DNA of 61,305 bases from a virus: positions 1-61,305 of the IMG/VR virus record IMGVR_UViG_3300037296_000138; one strand, written 5' to 3'. Each line of letters begins with the position of its first letter. The stretch's first letter is position 1. The notes below the pieces were generated by a model. That model saw only the letters and a program-made list of their open reading frames with translations, did not search any database and was not told the origin of the DNA. Below, one piece after another: positions 51,761 through 60,558 of this stretch. Made by a program: the position numbers and the translations under genes.

Positions 51761-52849
51761 TTATGTCCCGAGGTTGCTTCCCTCGCGGATGGATTGCAGG
51801 ACCGCATTGATCTCTGGGTTTTGGATCTCATTTGGTGGATCCAAGGTTTCCAGAATGGTCTTCTGCGTCAGCCAAGCATCCATGAACATCTTGGCAACCT
51901 TATACTGGTTGTCTTTGACATAGGACTCGATCTGCTGGTCATACAGATCTTTCTGCTTACCCGAGGAGCCTTTGACAATCGCACCATCAGAGCGAGTATC
52001 TAGGGTCTGCGAGCGTTGCACTTCGCCTTGCTCTTCGATCAGGATCTTCTGCGCCGGCAGGATAGAGGCCAGCGTATAGGTCTTGGTCGCCACGTCTTTC
52101 AGCAGGCCGTCCCGTTGGGCAGGCAGCAGATTGTCCAGATTATATTCGGAAGTCTCATACTGGCTCTTCAGGATGAAGTCCGTCTGATAAATCGTCTGGC
52201 GCTTCTGCTCAGGCAGGATGTTGGCAGTCTGGTAGACAACCTGTTCTTCCTGCTTGCCAATCATCGAGGTCTGGGCAGTGGCTTGATCCAACTGCTTCAG
52301 GATCAGTTCATACTGACCGTCGGCGTTGGCCAGCTGCATCTTCGTCAGAGCGAAGTCTGCTTCCGATTTCTGAGCCCCAAAATAGGCCATCTGAAGCTCT
52401 GCTTTGGTGACAGCCAGCTGAACCCGTGCAGTGACCGCTTCGATCTCTGCGCGCCGTGCCTGGAGCTGTGTCATGATCGCAGACCAGTATGCCTGATCCC
52501 GGCCCAGCAGATACTGGGTGGAAGTGCTCAGGGCAGCCGTCGTCAGCGAGATATAGGTTTTGGAATACTCGGCACCAGTTATCCGGCCCCGGTCATACTC
52601 TTCTTTGAGGTGCGCCTTCATGGATTCCATGACAACGTCGAACGTACCTGGACCGCCTACGACACCGGTGGTCAGATCATCATTCGTCAGCTTGTTGACG
52701 CTGGAGTAGAGCTCACCTGTTGCATCCGGCAGCTCGTAATCAGTGCCGCTCAGGTCAATCGCTGGAAGGTTGAAATCCTCGCCCAGAATCTCATAGAGAT
52801 TCTGAGCAAGTTCCACACCACCAGAGTCGGAGATTGGTGCAGTGGGCAT
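51761..52849 (-). CDS. Structural protein (N4 gp55-like), 362 aa
   Basis: GGGGGTC precedes the ATG. The central part (residues about 110-260) is a long helical region rich in Gln, Ala and Leu, with repeated 'LPAQ...' and 'ILPEQK' turns at roughly 15-30-residue spacing, suggesting a repeated helical unit. Position two genes downstream of the capsid gene fits N4 gp55. The role is probably in the virion. Confidence 0.7.
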   Translation of the reverse strand: MPTAPISDSGGVELAQNLYEILGEDFNLPAIDLSGTDYELPDATGELYSSVNKLTNDDLTTGVVGGPGTFDVVMESMKAHLKEEYDRGRITGAEYSKTYISLTTAALSTSTQYLLGRDQAYWSAIMTQLQARRAEIEAVTARVQLAVTKAELQMAYFGAQKSEADFALTKMQLANADGQYELILKQLDQATAQTSMIGKQEEQVVYQTANILPEQKRQTIYQTDFILKSQYETSEYNLDNLLPAQRDGLLKDVATKTYTLASILPAQKILIEEQGEVQRSQTLDTRSDGAIVKGSSGKQKDLYDQQIESYVKDNQYKVAKMFMDAWLTQKTILETLDPPNEIQNPEINAVLQSIREGSNLGT

Positions 52850-52852
52850 CTA

Positions 52853-53446
52853 TTAGACCCCCACGCGCTCGGCAGCGCCTTGGACTTCAGCCAGCTCTTT
52901 GAGCTCCACCGCGGTGAGAGGCGGCAGGACGTTCAGCGTGTATTCGGGAACGATCCGCGTCTTCACGTCGATCTGGCCATTCTTCTTGACAGTCCGGATG
53001 TCCTGATACCGGCGCTCTTTCAGCTCATCGAACAGCACTTGCGGGATGTGATAACCATTTTCGGTTGCTTCGCCGAAGGGAATAAACTTCCGGACGGTGC
53101 CCAGCATGCCGGAAGCCACAGTGACGATTTCGCCCTGCAGGTCGCGCTTCGAAGGATTCTGGTTGTAGATCTGGCAGCGAACCAAAGCCATAGCTTTCTT
53201 CTGGATCCGTTTGCGCTTCTGCTGGACGGTCTCTACCGCGGGGATCTTATCCTCGTCGCCGGCAGCAGTGGTGTCATCGGAATCAGGTTTGCCCTCGAGT
53301 TTGTCATCAATCTTTTTGCGCAATGCATCGACGCCAATACGGCTCGAATACTGCAGACCCATGATGTCAGCACGCTTTTTCAGCGATGCCAATTCAGCTT
53401 CGGGGTTGTTTTGGGGTTCGTCGGTTTGGTTCTCGTCGGAGGCCAT
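52853..53446 (-). CDS. Protein with N-terminal HeH/SAP-like helix pair (197 aa)
   Basis: AGGAA lies upstream of the ATG. After an acidic start, residues about 19-50 (LKKRADIMGLQYSSRIGVDALRKKID) fit a HeH/SAP-type DNA- or protein-binding helix pair. An acidic linker follows. The C-terminal part (residues about 85-185) is an alpha/beta domain. It lies directly after the major capsid gene and may be a minor head protein. Confidence 0.68.
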   Translation of the reverse strand: MASDENQTDEPQNNPEAELASLKKRADIMGLQYSSRIGVDALRKKIDDKLEGKPDSDDTTAAGDEDKIPAVETVQQKRKRIQKKAMALVRCQIYNQNPSKRDLQGEIVTVASGMLGTVRKFIPFGEATENGYHIPQVLFDELKERRYQDIRTVKKNGQIDVKTRIVPEYTLNVLPPLTAVELKELAEVQGAAERVGV

Positions 53447-53479
53447 TTGGATATTCCTAGGTTACATTTCATAAGTAAA

Positions 53480-53503
53480 GGGGGGAGGATTTCTCCACCC
53501 CCC
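53480..53503 (-). terminator. Terminator after the major capsid gene
   Basis: Reading the minus strand, GGGGGG-x-GGA pairs with TCC-x-CCCCCC around a short A-rich loop, followed by TTTACTT. It lies 20 bases beyond the capsid stop codon. Confidence 0.7.
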
Positions 53504-53522
53504 TCTAGTTCATATCTGAAGC

Positions 53523-54701
53523 TTACTGAGTGGCAAGCGTCTTGATCAGTGCCAGACGTTCCGGGCGCAGGATCATGGTGCCGTAATACCATTTGATCGA
53601 GCTGAAACCGGTTTCGCCATATGGGTCAGCGCGGTCAGCAGTTTCCTTGCCAGGCATCTTCGTGGTGATCTTGAATTTCACCGTTTTGCCGTCGGTCTGG
53701 AAGCCGATCGTGGTGAAGGATTCAGCACCAACAACCAACATCGGGTAGACGTTGTATTTGTCGTTGGTCTCACGATAGCCGTCGTTGGTGACAACGTCAG
53801 CGCCGACAGCGGACCAATGCAGCATCTCGGGAACAACCACGATGCGGAACTGATCGATCGTCCCGATCTCGCCGTTCATGATCGTGCCGGCATCGGCATA
53901 CTGGTGAGCGTGGATGAATGCTTTGTTGCCAAAGGAGTCAACCATCTTGTTCAGCATGATCTGCAGCTCGGTGCCGACATACATGACGCGGCCGGAGTTG
54001 ATCGTCTTGGTATCAATCATCCGGGAGCCGGTGATATACTTCGACTGCTTCGGCGTGCGGTTCTCGTCGAGAACAACAGACAGGCGCATCAGGTCATCGT
54101 GGGTCACAACAGAAGGTGTCGCGCCATCTTCGCCGGTCATCGTCACGTTGGAGACAGACTCGCCCGTGTAGAGCACTGTGCCGGCACCATAGAGCAGGTC
54201 AGCCTGCAGAACGGCTTCGGTCAGCTGAGTCGCACCGGTGACCATCTCGCGGGACAGGTGGGAATACAGATCTTCGTCGCTGTCGAAATCGAACGATTCC
54301 TGAGTGAACTCGGTGAAGAAACCAAACTTTGTGATGGAGCCAGAACGCTCGATACGCGTAAAGCCAACACGGTTCACACGGCCGCCGGTCTCGGTCAGAG
54401 TTGGCATCTTGCCAGTGATCAGGCCAACGTCCTTGCTGGAACCATACAGGTTACCATCGGCAATGGTCGCGCCGGAAGCGTCGATACCCTGGTCGTTGAT
54501 GTTCCGGTCATCCAGCAGCGGAATGTAGTGGTAGACCTTGATCTCTTTGCCGAAGTGCTTTGGCATGGTCATGACGTCGGCCATCGGCATGAAATACATT
54601 TCACGCTTGGCTTCGATCAGGGCTTTCTTGTGCCAGAAGAAGGTCTCGAACTGAGCGCCAACCGTCGAATTCGTGGTGGGTGGATCGTTATACTGGTGCA
54701 T
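53523..54701 (-). CDS. Major capsid protein (N4 gp56-like), 392 aa
   Basis: Length matches N4-like capsid proteins (about 400 aa). The start has AAGGAA. The N-terminal part (residues 20-60) has the '[21 protein letters not shown]' helix typical of N4-type capsid proteins; the rest is beta-rich with '[17 protein letters not shown]' in the spine-helix region. It sits between a scaffold-like gene and a minor head gene and is followed by its own terminator, consistent with high expression. Confidence 0.85.
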   Translation of the reverse strand: MHQYNDPPTTNSTVGAQFETFFWHKKALIEAKREMYFMPMADVMTMPKHFGKEIKVYHYIPLLDDRNINDQGIDASGATIADGNLYGSSKDVGLITGKMPTLTETGGRVNRVGFTRIERSGSITKFGFFTEFTQESFDFDSDEDLYSHLSREMVTGATQLTEAVLQADLLYGAGTVLYTGESVSNVTMTGEDGATPSVVTHDDLMRLSVVLDENRTPKQSKYITGSRMIDTKTINSGRVMYVGTELQIMLNKMVDSFGNKAFIHAHQYADAGTIMNGEIGTIDQFRIVVVPEMLHWSAVGADVVTNDGYRETNDKYNVYPMLVVGAESFTTIGFQTDGKTVKFKITTKMPGKETADRADPYGETGFSSIKWYYGTMILRPERLALIKTLATQ

Positions 54702-54710
54702 CGTTTTTCC

Positions 54711-55988
54711 TTACAGACGCTTAGCCATACTGGCGTTTTTCTCGAAGTCCTCGTCCGACATGGACAGGGGATTGAATTCCTGAGCGGCGCGCTTGGGAGC
54801 GGTGCGCACAGGGCTTGCAGCTTTTGCTTTATCCGCATTGGGATCAGCGGCTGGCTTGCGGGGGGCTGAACGAGTCTCGAGCACTTGGCGTTGCTGCGGA
54901 GGAGGAGCCGCTTGGGCTTCCTGTGCAGGTGCCGCTTGCTGTTGCAAACGTCCGTCTTTGCTCATCTGCTGTCCAACAGCGTAGTAAGCATTCAGGTAGG
55001 GCACATTCGCGTAGTTACCCAACATCTTCTGGCGTTCTACTTCACCGGAGATCTGGTCGAATAGACCGGATTCTTTGTGAGTGGTAATGACGCGGAGAAC
55101 TTTCGGGTCTGTGTAAATGGCTTGCTTGGACTCCTTATCCCAGTTCTTGTGGATGATAGCAATAGTATCTTTACCGGCATCCGTTTCATTAAGTTCCCGA
55201 ATGGTATCGTTGAATACCATCTGCTCCTGGGACACGGAGTATTCGCCAGGTTTGTAGCCAGGCTCAACAGTCGTATCAATGTCGAGGGGATCAATACCGG
55301 AATCAGCAATCAGCTTCCGGATAGCTTCTGGATTCTTTTTGCTGAGGTCGATCAGATAGGTCAGCTTGTCTTCATTCAGCAGACCCTGGTTCTCCAGCAT
55401 CTGCATCATACGAAGATTTGGAGCCAAGGCCTGCAGCTTCTTGGTGTAATTAGCACCCATCTGCATCAGCTGAATTGCCTCTTCAGGCGAATTCACATTG
55501 ACGTCACGGCCATTCGCTTTGAACGGCTTCATGATCTCTTTGTATTTGGCTTCATAATCTACCGCGGGAGTCTTCTCTTCCTCCTTGGCTTCGGCCGCCG
55601 GCTTATCCCCAGGTTTGCCTTCAGCAGGCTTTTCCTTTGGATCAGCTTTTACTTCCGGCTTTTTGGGAGCAGGCGCATCGTCATCATCGCCGAGGGGATT
55701 CCGCTCTTCGGGATCATCAGATCCTTCCACAGCTGGTTTGCCTTCATCCCCTTCGTCTTCGTCGGGGTCTTCGTTGCCTTCGGCTTCCGCAGCTTCGGCA
55801 GCGGCATCCAGAGCAGCTTGTTCATCAGCAGCAGCTTGAGCTTCGTCAGCAGCTTTTTGTTCTGCATTGGCCTGTTGCTCCTGCTCTTGTGCCGATGGAT
55901 CTTCTTGCGAAACGACCTCCTGTTCAGGAGGCCGTTCCATTTTTGCGATGTCATCATCAGACATGTTTTCGTAATCTAGGTCAGCCAT
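54711..55988 (-). CDS. Scaffold-like acidic protein (N4 gp57-like), 425 aa
   Basis: The first 150 residues are extremely rich in Glu, Asp, Ala, Pro and Lys and must be disordered. A helical middle (residues about 165-330) and a basic C-terminus ending near a 'LSMSDEDFEKNASMAKRL' helix follow. This architecture just upstream of the capsid gene is typical of head scaffolding proteins. The start overlaps the previous stop. The role is inferred from position and composition. Confidence 0.75.
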   Translation of the reverse strand: MADLDYENMSDDDIAKMERPPEQEVVSQEDPSAQEQEQQANAEQKAADEAQAAADEQAALDAAAEAAEAEGNEDPDEDEGDEGKPAVEGSDDPEERNPLGDDDDAPAPKKPEVKADPKEKPAEGKPGDKPAAEAKEEEKTPAVDYEAKYKEIMKPFKANGRDVNVNSPEEAIQLMQMGANYTKKLQALAPNLRMMQMLENQGLLNEDKLTYLIDLSKKNPEAIRKLIADSGIDPLDIDTTVEPGYKPGEYSVSQEQMVFNDTIRELNETDAGKDTIAIIHKNWDKESKQAIYTDPKVLRVITTHKESGLFDQISGEVERQKMLGNYANVPYLNAYYAVGQQMSKDGRLQQQAAPAQEAQAAPPPQQRQVLETRSAPRKPAADPNADKAKAASPVRTAPKRAAQEFNPLSMSDEDFEKNASMAKRL

Positions 55989-56371
55989 TAGCTGTCATCC
56001 CCCTCGAAGTCATCGCCGCCGGTGGTCACTGAACCATCCTCTTCGTCGCGGAGTTCTTGCAGGGTGTAGCCAGACGATTCGATCTCGGCAGCAGCTGTGC
56101 GGCCCAGCAGGAAGATGTTCTGGAAGAACCGCTTCAAGGCGCCGGTGCCCTTCAGGTCATTCATGATCATCTCTTGGCTGTCAGCATGATGGGGATCACC
56201 CACCAGCAGGCCGAGGCGTGCGGTTTCAGTTTCGAAATAGCCTTCCATAATCAGCTTCCGGAAGTCCGGATTGCGGGAAAGGCGATCGGCCATTTCAGCC
56301 TTCTCGACCAGGTGCCGAGCGTGCTCGATGGTCAATTCGATTTCTTCGATATCTTGTGCGATTTGAGACAT
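55988..56371 (-). CDS. Small head-region protein (N4 gp58-like), 127 aa
   Basis: GAGGAAAC precedes the ATG. The protein is helical in the first 90 residues, with a very acidic tail (DEEDGSVTTGGDDFEGDDS). It lies between portal and scaffold-like genes. Function is unknown; assembly is likely. Confidence 0.7.
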   Translation of the reverse strand: MSQIAQDIEEIELTIEHARHLVEKAEMADRLSRNPDFRKLIMEGYFETETARLGLLVGDPHHADSQEMIMNDLKGTGALKRFFQNIFLLGRTAAAEIESSGYTLQELRDEEDGSVTTGGDDFEGDDS

Positions 56372-56387
56372 GGTTTTACCAGTTTCC

Positions 56388-58625
56388 TCAGAGGTTCATT
56401 GCAGGGTTCAGAGCTGGATCTTGGCGTGGGTCGAATTGCTGAGATCCAATGTTCTGGGCGGCGGGTTGTGGTTGTGGGCGCTGGCGCGGTGCATCCAGCA
56501 TCTTGCTGAGTTCGTTATATCCAACAGCAGCTTCGACATTAGGACGCCCTTCACCAACCTTGTTCGGCTTCAGAATTCCCTTGGTCACTTCAAGGGACTG
56601 GTTACCTTTTGCCTGAGCAGCTTGCTTTTGCAAGTCCCGTTCGTGATTAACACCAGTCGATTCATTCTGAGCTTGCACAGATTTCATATCTGCATCGGCC
56701 TGAGCTTCCATCGTTTTGGCAGCATTCAATTCAACTTCAGACTGTAGCTTGGCCAATTCGGCTTGCTTGATCTGCAGTTCCAACTGCTTCATCTGCTCAA
56801 CCATTGGATCAGGCTGTGGCTCGAAACGAATGATCTGTTCAGCCAATGTAGGCATGCGCTTCAAACGAGCAATCTCGGATAGAATCATGCGGCTCATGGA
56901 TGGATCCATATTTGGACCCATGGTCTGAAGCATGAATCCTAGATCCTTGGCTTTCTGCTCATCGACTTCGGCAGTCGCAATATCGACCTGCAGGTCAAAG
57001 TTACCTTTCAGATCTTCACGACGGACCTTCACGAATTTCTTGTTCGTGACCCGGATAGTTTCCTCTTCGGAGAAGAACAGGGCATTCATGGCCATGATCT
57101 TATTACCGATGTCCGTCATGCCTTTGGCCAGACGGCGCAGGATGTTCATCTCACGCTTGGAGGAGGCATCCAGCACACCGCGAATACCGGCCGCCACATC
57201 ACCATAGGCTTCCCCAGACACACCGCCGGCAAAGCTTTTCACACCTGTGAGAGCCTCTGCTTCTTGGTTCTGGAGCTGCAGCATGGTCAGTGCCGAGTTC
57301 GGGATCTCAGGATACTGGTGCATGAACGTCATGACCCGTGGGTCTTGACCAGGGTTATATTCGTAGTCCTGGCCGTTCTCAAACTTGCGTCGGTTGGTGA
57401 CGTCCATGAAGCCCTTGGCAAAGCCGGTCTGAGAGTTCGCAGAGCGAGCCATCAGGTCGATCATACCGCGGGTGACAGCACCCAGGATCTTCTGGTTATC
57501 TTCCAGAATCTCTGCGTCCGGCTCACCGAAGACTTCCCGCTTCTTGGGCAGGTAGTTGACCACGACGAACGGAGGCTTCTCATCCGGGTAGGGGGACTCC
57601 TCCATCCGAACCAACACGTTACCGATCCAGGTAGCGGAGATTGGCTTCAGGATGTCGTCCCCGTCGATGTCATGCCAGCCCCAGTATTCGTAGGCCACGA
57701 CCTTCTTCTTCAGCTCGTCACGTCGCTCGAAGTCACTGGGTGTCTCGGTGGCATGGTCAGGTTGAGCCAACACAGACTGGGAGGACCAGAGCACTTGGTC
57801 GAGGTTCGTATACCGTCCGTCCTTGATCAGCTCCGCTTTGGAGGTCTCATAGGAAACGATAATGAAGCCAGCCTTCTCGTAGTCGCCCTCGCACGAAGGG
57901 TCGATGAAGACGTTGTCCGGATGCATGATCTGGATCGTTGGCTTGTTCTCAGTGATCCGCTCTTCTTCGACTTCTTCCTCGCCGCTCTGCTGGGCGATGA
58001 CAGGTACGCCCTTCTCGATCGAGTATTCCACCGCGGCACGGATGTCAGGCAGCAGGTCCAGATAGGCGTTGGGGTTGGTCTCTTTCAACTCCATCGCATC
58101 CTGGATCATCTTCATCTCTTCATCGGATTCGATCTCGAGATAATCGTAGATAGGCTGGATGATCTTATCCATGACCGTCGTGCGTTTCCAGCCAAGACGC
58201 ACAATGCATGTGCCCTCGTCGACTGTGGTGCGGACAAATTCGTCGATGAATTTGACCTTGTTAATCTTGGTGTTGAACTGCCAATTCAGGACCAGCTCGT
58301 TCTGCTTTGAAGCTTCGTCGTCTTCAAATGTAGTTGGCGAGACTTCGAATAGCTTTTCGGAACCAAGGAAGGGCTCAGACAAAGCCGAATACCGCCACTC
58401 AGCCTGGCGCCGAATGAGCTTGGGCTGGACAGAGGACCGGCCCTTGGTTTTCTTCGGCTTGGAGGCACCATCTACATTCCGAAGATTGTTCCAGCGAGTA
58501 ATCTGAGCGATCTGCGCATCGTGGGATGGCTTCGTAGCATCAAGATCGGCTTTGAGATCCAACAGAGTTGGTTCCTTTTTCCACTCTGTCAGCGGCTTGT
58601 CTTGAAGCGTCTTGATCTCATTCAT
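56388..58625 (-). CDS. Portal protein (N4 gp59-like), 745 aa
   Basis: The portal forms the DNA gateway of the head. Size is close to N4 gp59. The N-terminal third has the 'NNLRNVDGASKPKKTKGRSSVQPKLIRRQAEWRYSAL' style of N4-like portals, an acidic crown segment near residues 200-240, and a long Gln/Glu/Ala-rich C-terminal helix (residues about 610-680) suited to the barrel. The start at 58625 overlaps the spanin stop in ATGAATGA; upstream in-frame ATGs at 58640 and 58667 lie inside the spanin gene. Confidence 0.85.
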   Translation of the reverse strand: MNEIKTLQDKPLTEWKKEPTLLDLKADLDATKPSHDAQIAQITRWNNLRNVDGASKPKKTKGRSSVQPKLIRRQAEWRYSALSEPFLGSEKLFEVSPTTFEDDEASKQNELVLNWQFNTKINKVKFIDEFVRTTVDEGTCIVRLGWKRTTVMDKIIQPIYDYLEIESDEEMKMIQDAMELKETNPNAYLDLLPDIRAAVEYSIEKGVPVIAQQSGEEEVEEERITENKPTIQIMHPDNVFIDPSCEGDYEKAGFIIVSYETSKAELIKDGRYTNLDQVLWSSQSVLAQPDHATETPSDFERRDELKKKVVAYEYWGWHDIDGDDILKPISATWIGNVLVRMEESPYPDEKPPFVVVNYLPKKREVFGEPDAEILEDNQKILGAVTRGMIDLMARSANSQTGFAKGFMDVTNRRKFENGQDYEYNPGQDPRVMTFMHQYPEIPNSALTMLQLQNQEAEALTGVKSFAGGVSGEAYGDVAAGIRGVLDASSKREMNILRRLAKGMTDIGNKIMAMNALFFSEEETIRVTNKKFVKVRREDLKGNFDLQVDIATAEVDEQKAKDLGFMLQTMGPNMDPSMSRMILSEIARLKRMPTLAEQIIRFEPQPDPMVEQMKQLELQIKQAELAKLQSEVELNAAKTMEAQADADMKSVQAQNESTGVNHERDLQKQAAQAKGNQSLEVTKGILKPNKVGEGRPNVEAAVGYNELSKMLDAPRQRPQPQPAAQNIGSQQFDPRQDPALNPAMNL

Positions 58626-58887
58626 CAGATTTACTTTCATCAGGGGCTTCGCACCGGCCGGCAGCAATGCAGATCGTCGCCAGCTTATTGTGGGCAGCCA
58701 GAAGGCTGGAGGTATTTGCTAGATAGCCATTACCTAAATCACCAACTGTATTCAATGCTCCTGAATAGACAGGCTCAGGTTCGAACACGCTATTTGGAAG
58801 GCCCTCCAACACTAGATTGGGTGTCGCGCATCCGCTCAACAGTGTTCCGAAAAACATCAGAGAGAGGAGTATCATATTCTTCAGCAT
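58618..58887 (-). CDS. Outer-membrane spanin subunit, Rz1-like lipoprotein
   Basis: A signal peptide with lipobox LLSG-C near residue 19 marks a lipoprotein. The mature part is short (about 70 aa). The gene overlaps the Rz-like gene by 98 bases in another frame, the usual Rz/Rz1 arrangement. It would join the inner-membrane partner to disrupt the outer membrane at lysis. The mature part is not notably Pro-rich, unlike lambda Rz1. Confidence 0.75.
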   Translation of the reverse strand: MLKNMILLSLMFFGTLLSGCATPNLVLEGLPNSVFEPEPVYSGALNTVGDLGNGYLANTSSLLAAHNKLATICIAAGRCEAPDESKSDE

Positions 58888-59107
58888 TGGTCAGTGCCTC
58901 CTGCAGCTGGCCTAACTGGAGGACCAGGATTTCATTTTGCTCTTGTAGATCTTCAGCCAGTTTGGCGGCGGCCTGATAAGCCTCGATCCGATTCTCTAAG
59001 CTGGTCACAGCAATAGAAAGCCCGAGGGCTTTCTGCTTGTAGAACATGGCTGCCCCTCCCAGGGCAACCACGCCTGTGAATGCTAATGCATACAGGTATT
59101 TCATCAT
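58790..59107 (-). CDS. Inner-membrane spanin subunit, Rz-like
   Basis: A single N-terminal membrane helix (residues about 5-22) is followed by a long coiled-coil-like periplasmic segment rich in Glu, Gln and Leu (residues 30-75) and a polar tail. This is the classical i-spanin layout. The start overlaps the endolysin stop (TAATG). Confidence 0.75.
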   Translation of the reverse strand: MMKYLYALAFTGVVALGGAAMFYKQKALGLSIAVTSLENRIEAYQAAAKLAEDLQEQNEILVLQLGQLQEALTNAEEYDTPLSDVFRNTVERMRDTQSSVGGPSK

Positions 59108-59757
59108 TACATGAACTGCTTCTTCATCCGCTCACGGAGGATGTCCCCCACGATGATGGGGCTGGATACCTTGTCCATATCAGGCAGGACAGCGAAATCC
59201 CATTTACTATTCTGGGTGATGCCCAGAGTCGGCTGGATCTCAGCATGGCTCAGTGTCGAATAGCGGGACACCGGAATGTCAAAATCACGGCAGTGCTGTG
59301 CAGTCCGGGCCAGCATAGAGTCGATCATCTCCCAGTTCAGTGGGGAATCCCCCCAGCTAAATGGATAATCTTTAGCGCCACGCATAGCAGCCACAGCCTC
59401 ACCAATAGCCCCTGTATTGGCGTTGAGCGTGTGAGAAACACCGACAGAGCCAGCACGATAATCAGCTTGGTGTTCAGGACGAGCGCCACCATCGTATGAG
59501 ATACCTTGGAAGTCACTTACACCATTGTAGTAGGAAGCGATCTCAGTCGAGACCACGTAGCCCGAAGCAGTCCAGTGCCAGTGGACACGGTGCAGCCCAG
59601 AGGCGTGGAACAGCTGGCTCTCATACTTGACGCACTTGGCCGCCTTAGCAGCCAGCACAGCAGCGTCAGTGTTGCGGCCACGGATACCGTCGATGCCCTT
59701 GGGATCGAACCCCAGGGCAGCGCAGCGGGCTTGTAGGTCACGGACGGTATATCCCAT
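59107..59757 (-). CDS. Endolysin, N-acetylmuramoyl-L-alanine amidase-like with peptidoglycan-binding N-terminus
   Basis: The first 38 residues (LQARCAALGFDPKGIDGIRG) form a peptidoglycan-binding repeat. The main domain has HWHWTA near residue 60, SHTLN near residue 107, and LSHAEIQPTLG ... KWDF near residues 165-185, resembling the zinc His residues and end motif of the Amidase_2 family. The N4 endolysin is instead reported as a muramidase, so the lysis module differs. It lies in a run with holin and spanin candidates. Confidence 0.78.
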   Translation of the reverse strand: MGYTVRDLQARCAALGFDPKGIDGIRGRNTDAAVLAAKAAKCVKYESQLFHASGLHRVHWHWTASGYVVSTEIASYYNGVSDFQGISYDGGARPEHQADYRAGSVGVSHTLNANTGAIGEAVAAMRGAKDYPFSWGDSPLNWEMIDSMLARTAQHCRDFDIPVSRYSTLSHAEIQPTLGITQNSKWDFAVLPDMDKVSSPIIVGDILRERMKKQFM

Positions 59758-60257
59758 CAGAGAAGATCCTTTTCATCAATTACTTGGAAAATGTTGCTCT
59801 GCACACACCGGCGGGCAACAGGGATATCCCAGATACCCAGCACGACTGTGTGGCAGGTGTCGATGTAGTATGAGCCCGTGTCAAAGCCTCGCGCACGAGC
59901 CTCAGCCATCTGTTTTTGTCCACCCATCCACCAGGTCAGCAGGAGAGGCTCAGGGAGCTTCTTCCCAGGGCCATAGATGAACGTGCCCTCAGAGTCAGCT
60001 GAATAGATCAGCTCACCGTTGGTGCGCCGTATATCGACTGTGAAGTAGCCCCGGAACTCCCGGAGCACTTCACGATGCACGACCATGGTAATTGGTTCAC
60101 CCACCAAATTCAGCGGAGAGACCTCGACCGTTTCAAGATGGATCCAAATACGATCCATCAAGAGGGATGGCACGAAGTAGAAAAAACAGATGAGTATAAC
60201 CATCCACGTCATCGGTGTGTTGCGGTTCGAGAGCGTTTGACGTGTCACGGTGTTCAT
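59757..60257 (-). CDS. Membrane-anchored protein of unknown function in the lysis block (166 aa)
   Basis: The start at 60257 overlaps the upstream stop (ATGA). One hydrophobic segment (residues about 17-35, 'WMVILICFFYFVPSLL') anchors the protein; the remaining 130 residues look like a beta-rich periplasmic domain with two Cys. It may be a second lysis protein or a regulator; this is inferred from position only. Confidence 0.65.
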   Translation of the reverse strand: MNTVTRQTLSNRNTPMTWMVILICFFYFVPSLLMDRIWIHLETVEVSPLNLVGEPITMVVHREVLREFRGYFTVDIRRTNGELIYSADSEGTFIYGPGKKLPEPLLLTWWMGGQKQMAEARARGFDTGSYYIDTCHTVVLGIWDIPVARRCVQSNIFQVIDEKDLL

Positions 60258-60538
60258 TGTCCGAGCCTTTTTTGTACGAGGCCTTTCACGAAGGGCACAT
60301 CGGAAATCATTGCGGATACAGTTTCCAACGCCAGGAACCCTAGTGCTGTGACTAGGATCCCTGTGATGGTCAGACTCCAACCGATATAGGCGGTCAGATC
60401 TGGTGCGATGCTGAAGCCAAAGCCAGCGGACGCAAGCGTAATCAGGAACCGAGATTTGAAAGGCTTCTCTTCATTGCTCTGAAAAACGTAAACGGCTGCA
60501 GCCATGATGGCGACATAAAATTCGATAGGTTTGTTCAT
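60254..60538 (-). CDS. Holin candidate (94 aa)
   Basis: Three hydrophobic helices (about residues 7-20, 33-50 and 53-75), short size and a basic C-terminus fit a holin. It lies upstream of the endolysin in the same direction. No family signature is certain. Confidence 0.7.
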   Translation of the reverse strand: MNKPIEFYVAIMAAAVYVFQSNEEKPFKSRFLITLASAGFGFSIAPDLTAYIGWSLTITGILVTALGFLALETVSAMISDVPFVKGLVQKRLGQ

Positions 60539-60558
60539 GGTCTGCCTCAGCTACCTGA

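Noticed and set aside
52016-53545. 509-codon plus-strand frame opposite the structural genes
   Set aside because: It is antisense to two well supported minus-strand genes that have good starts; composition reflects the complementary codons.
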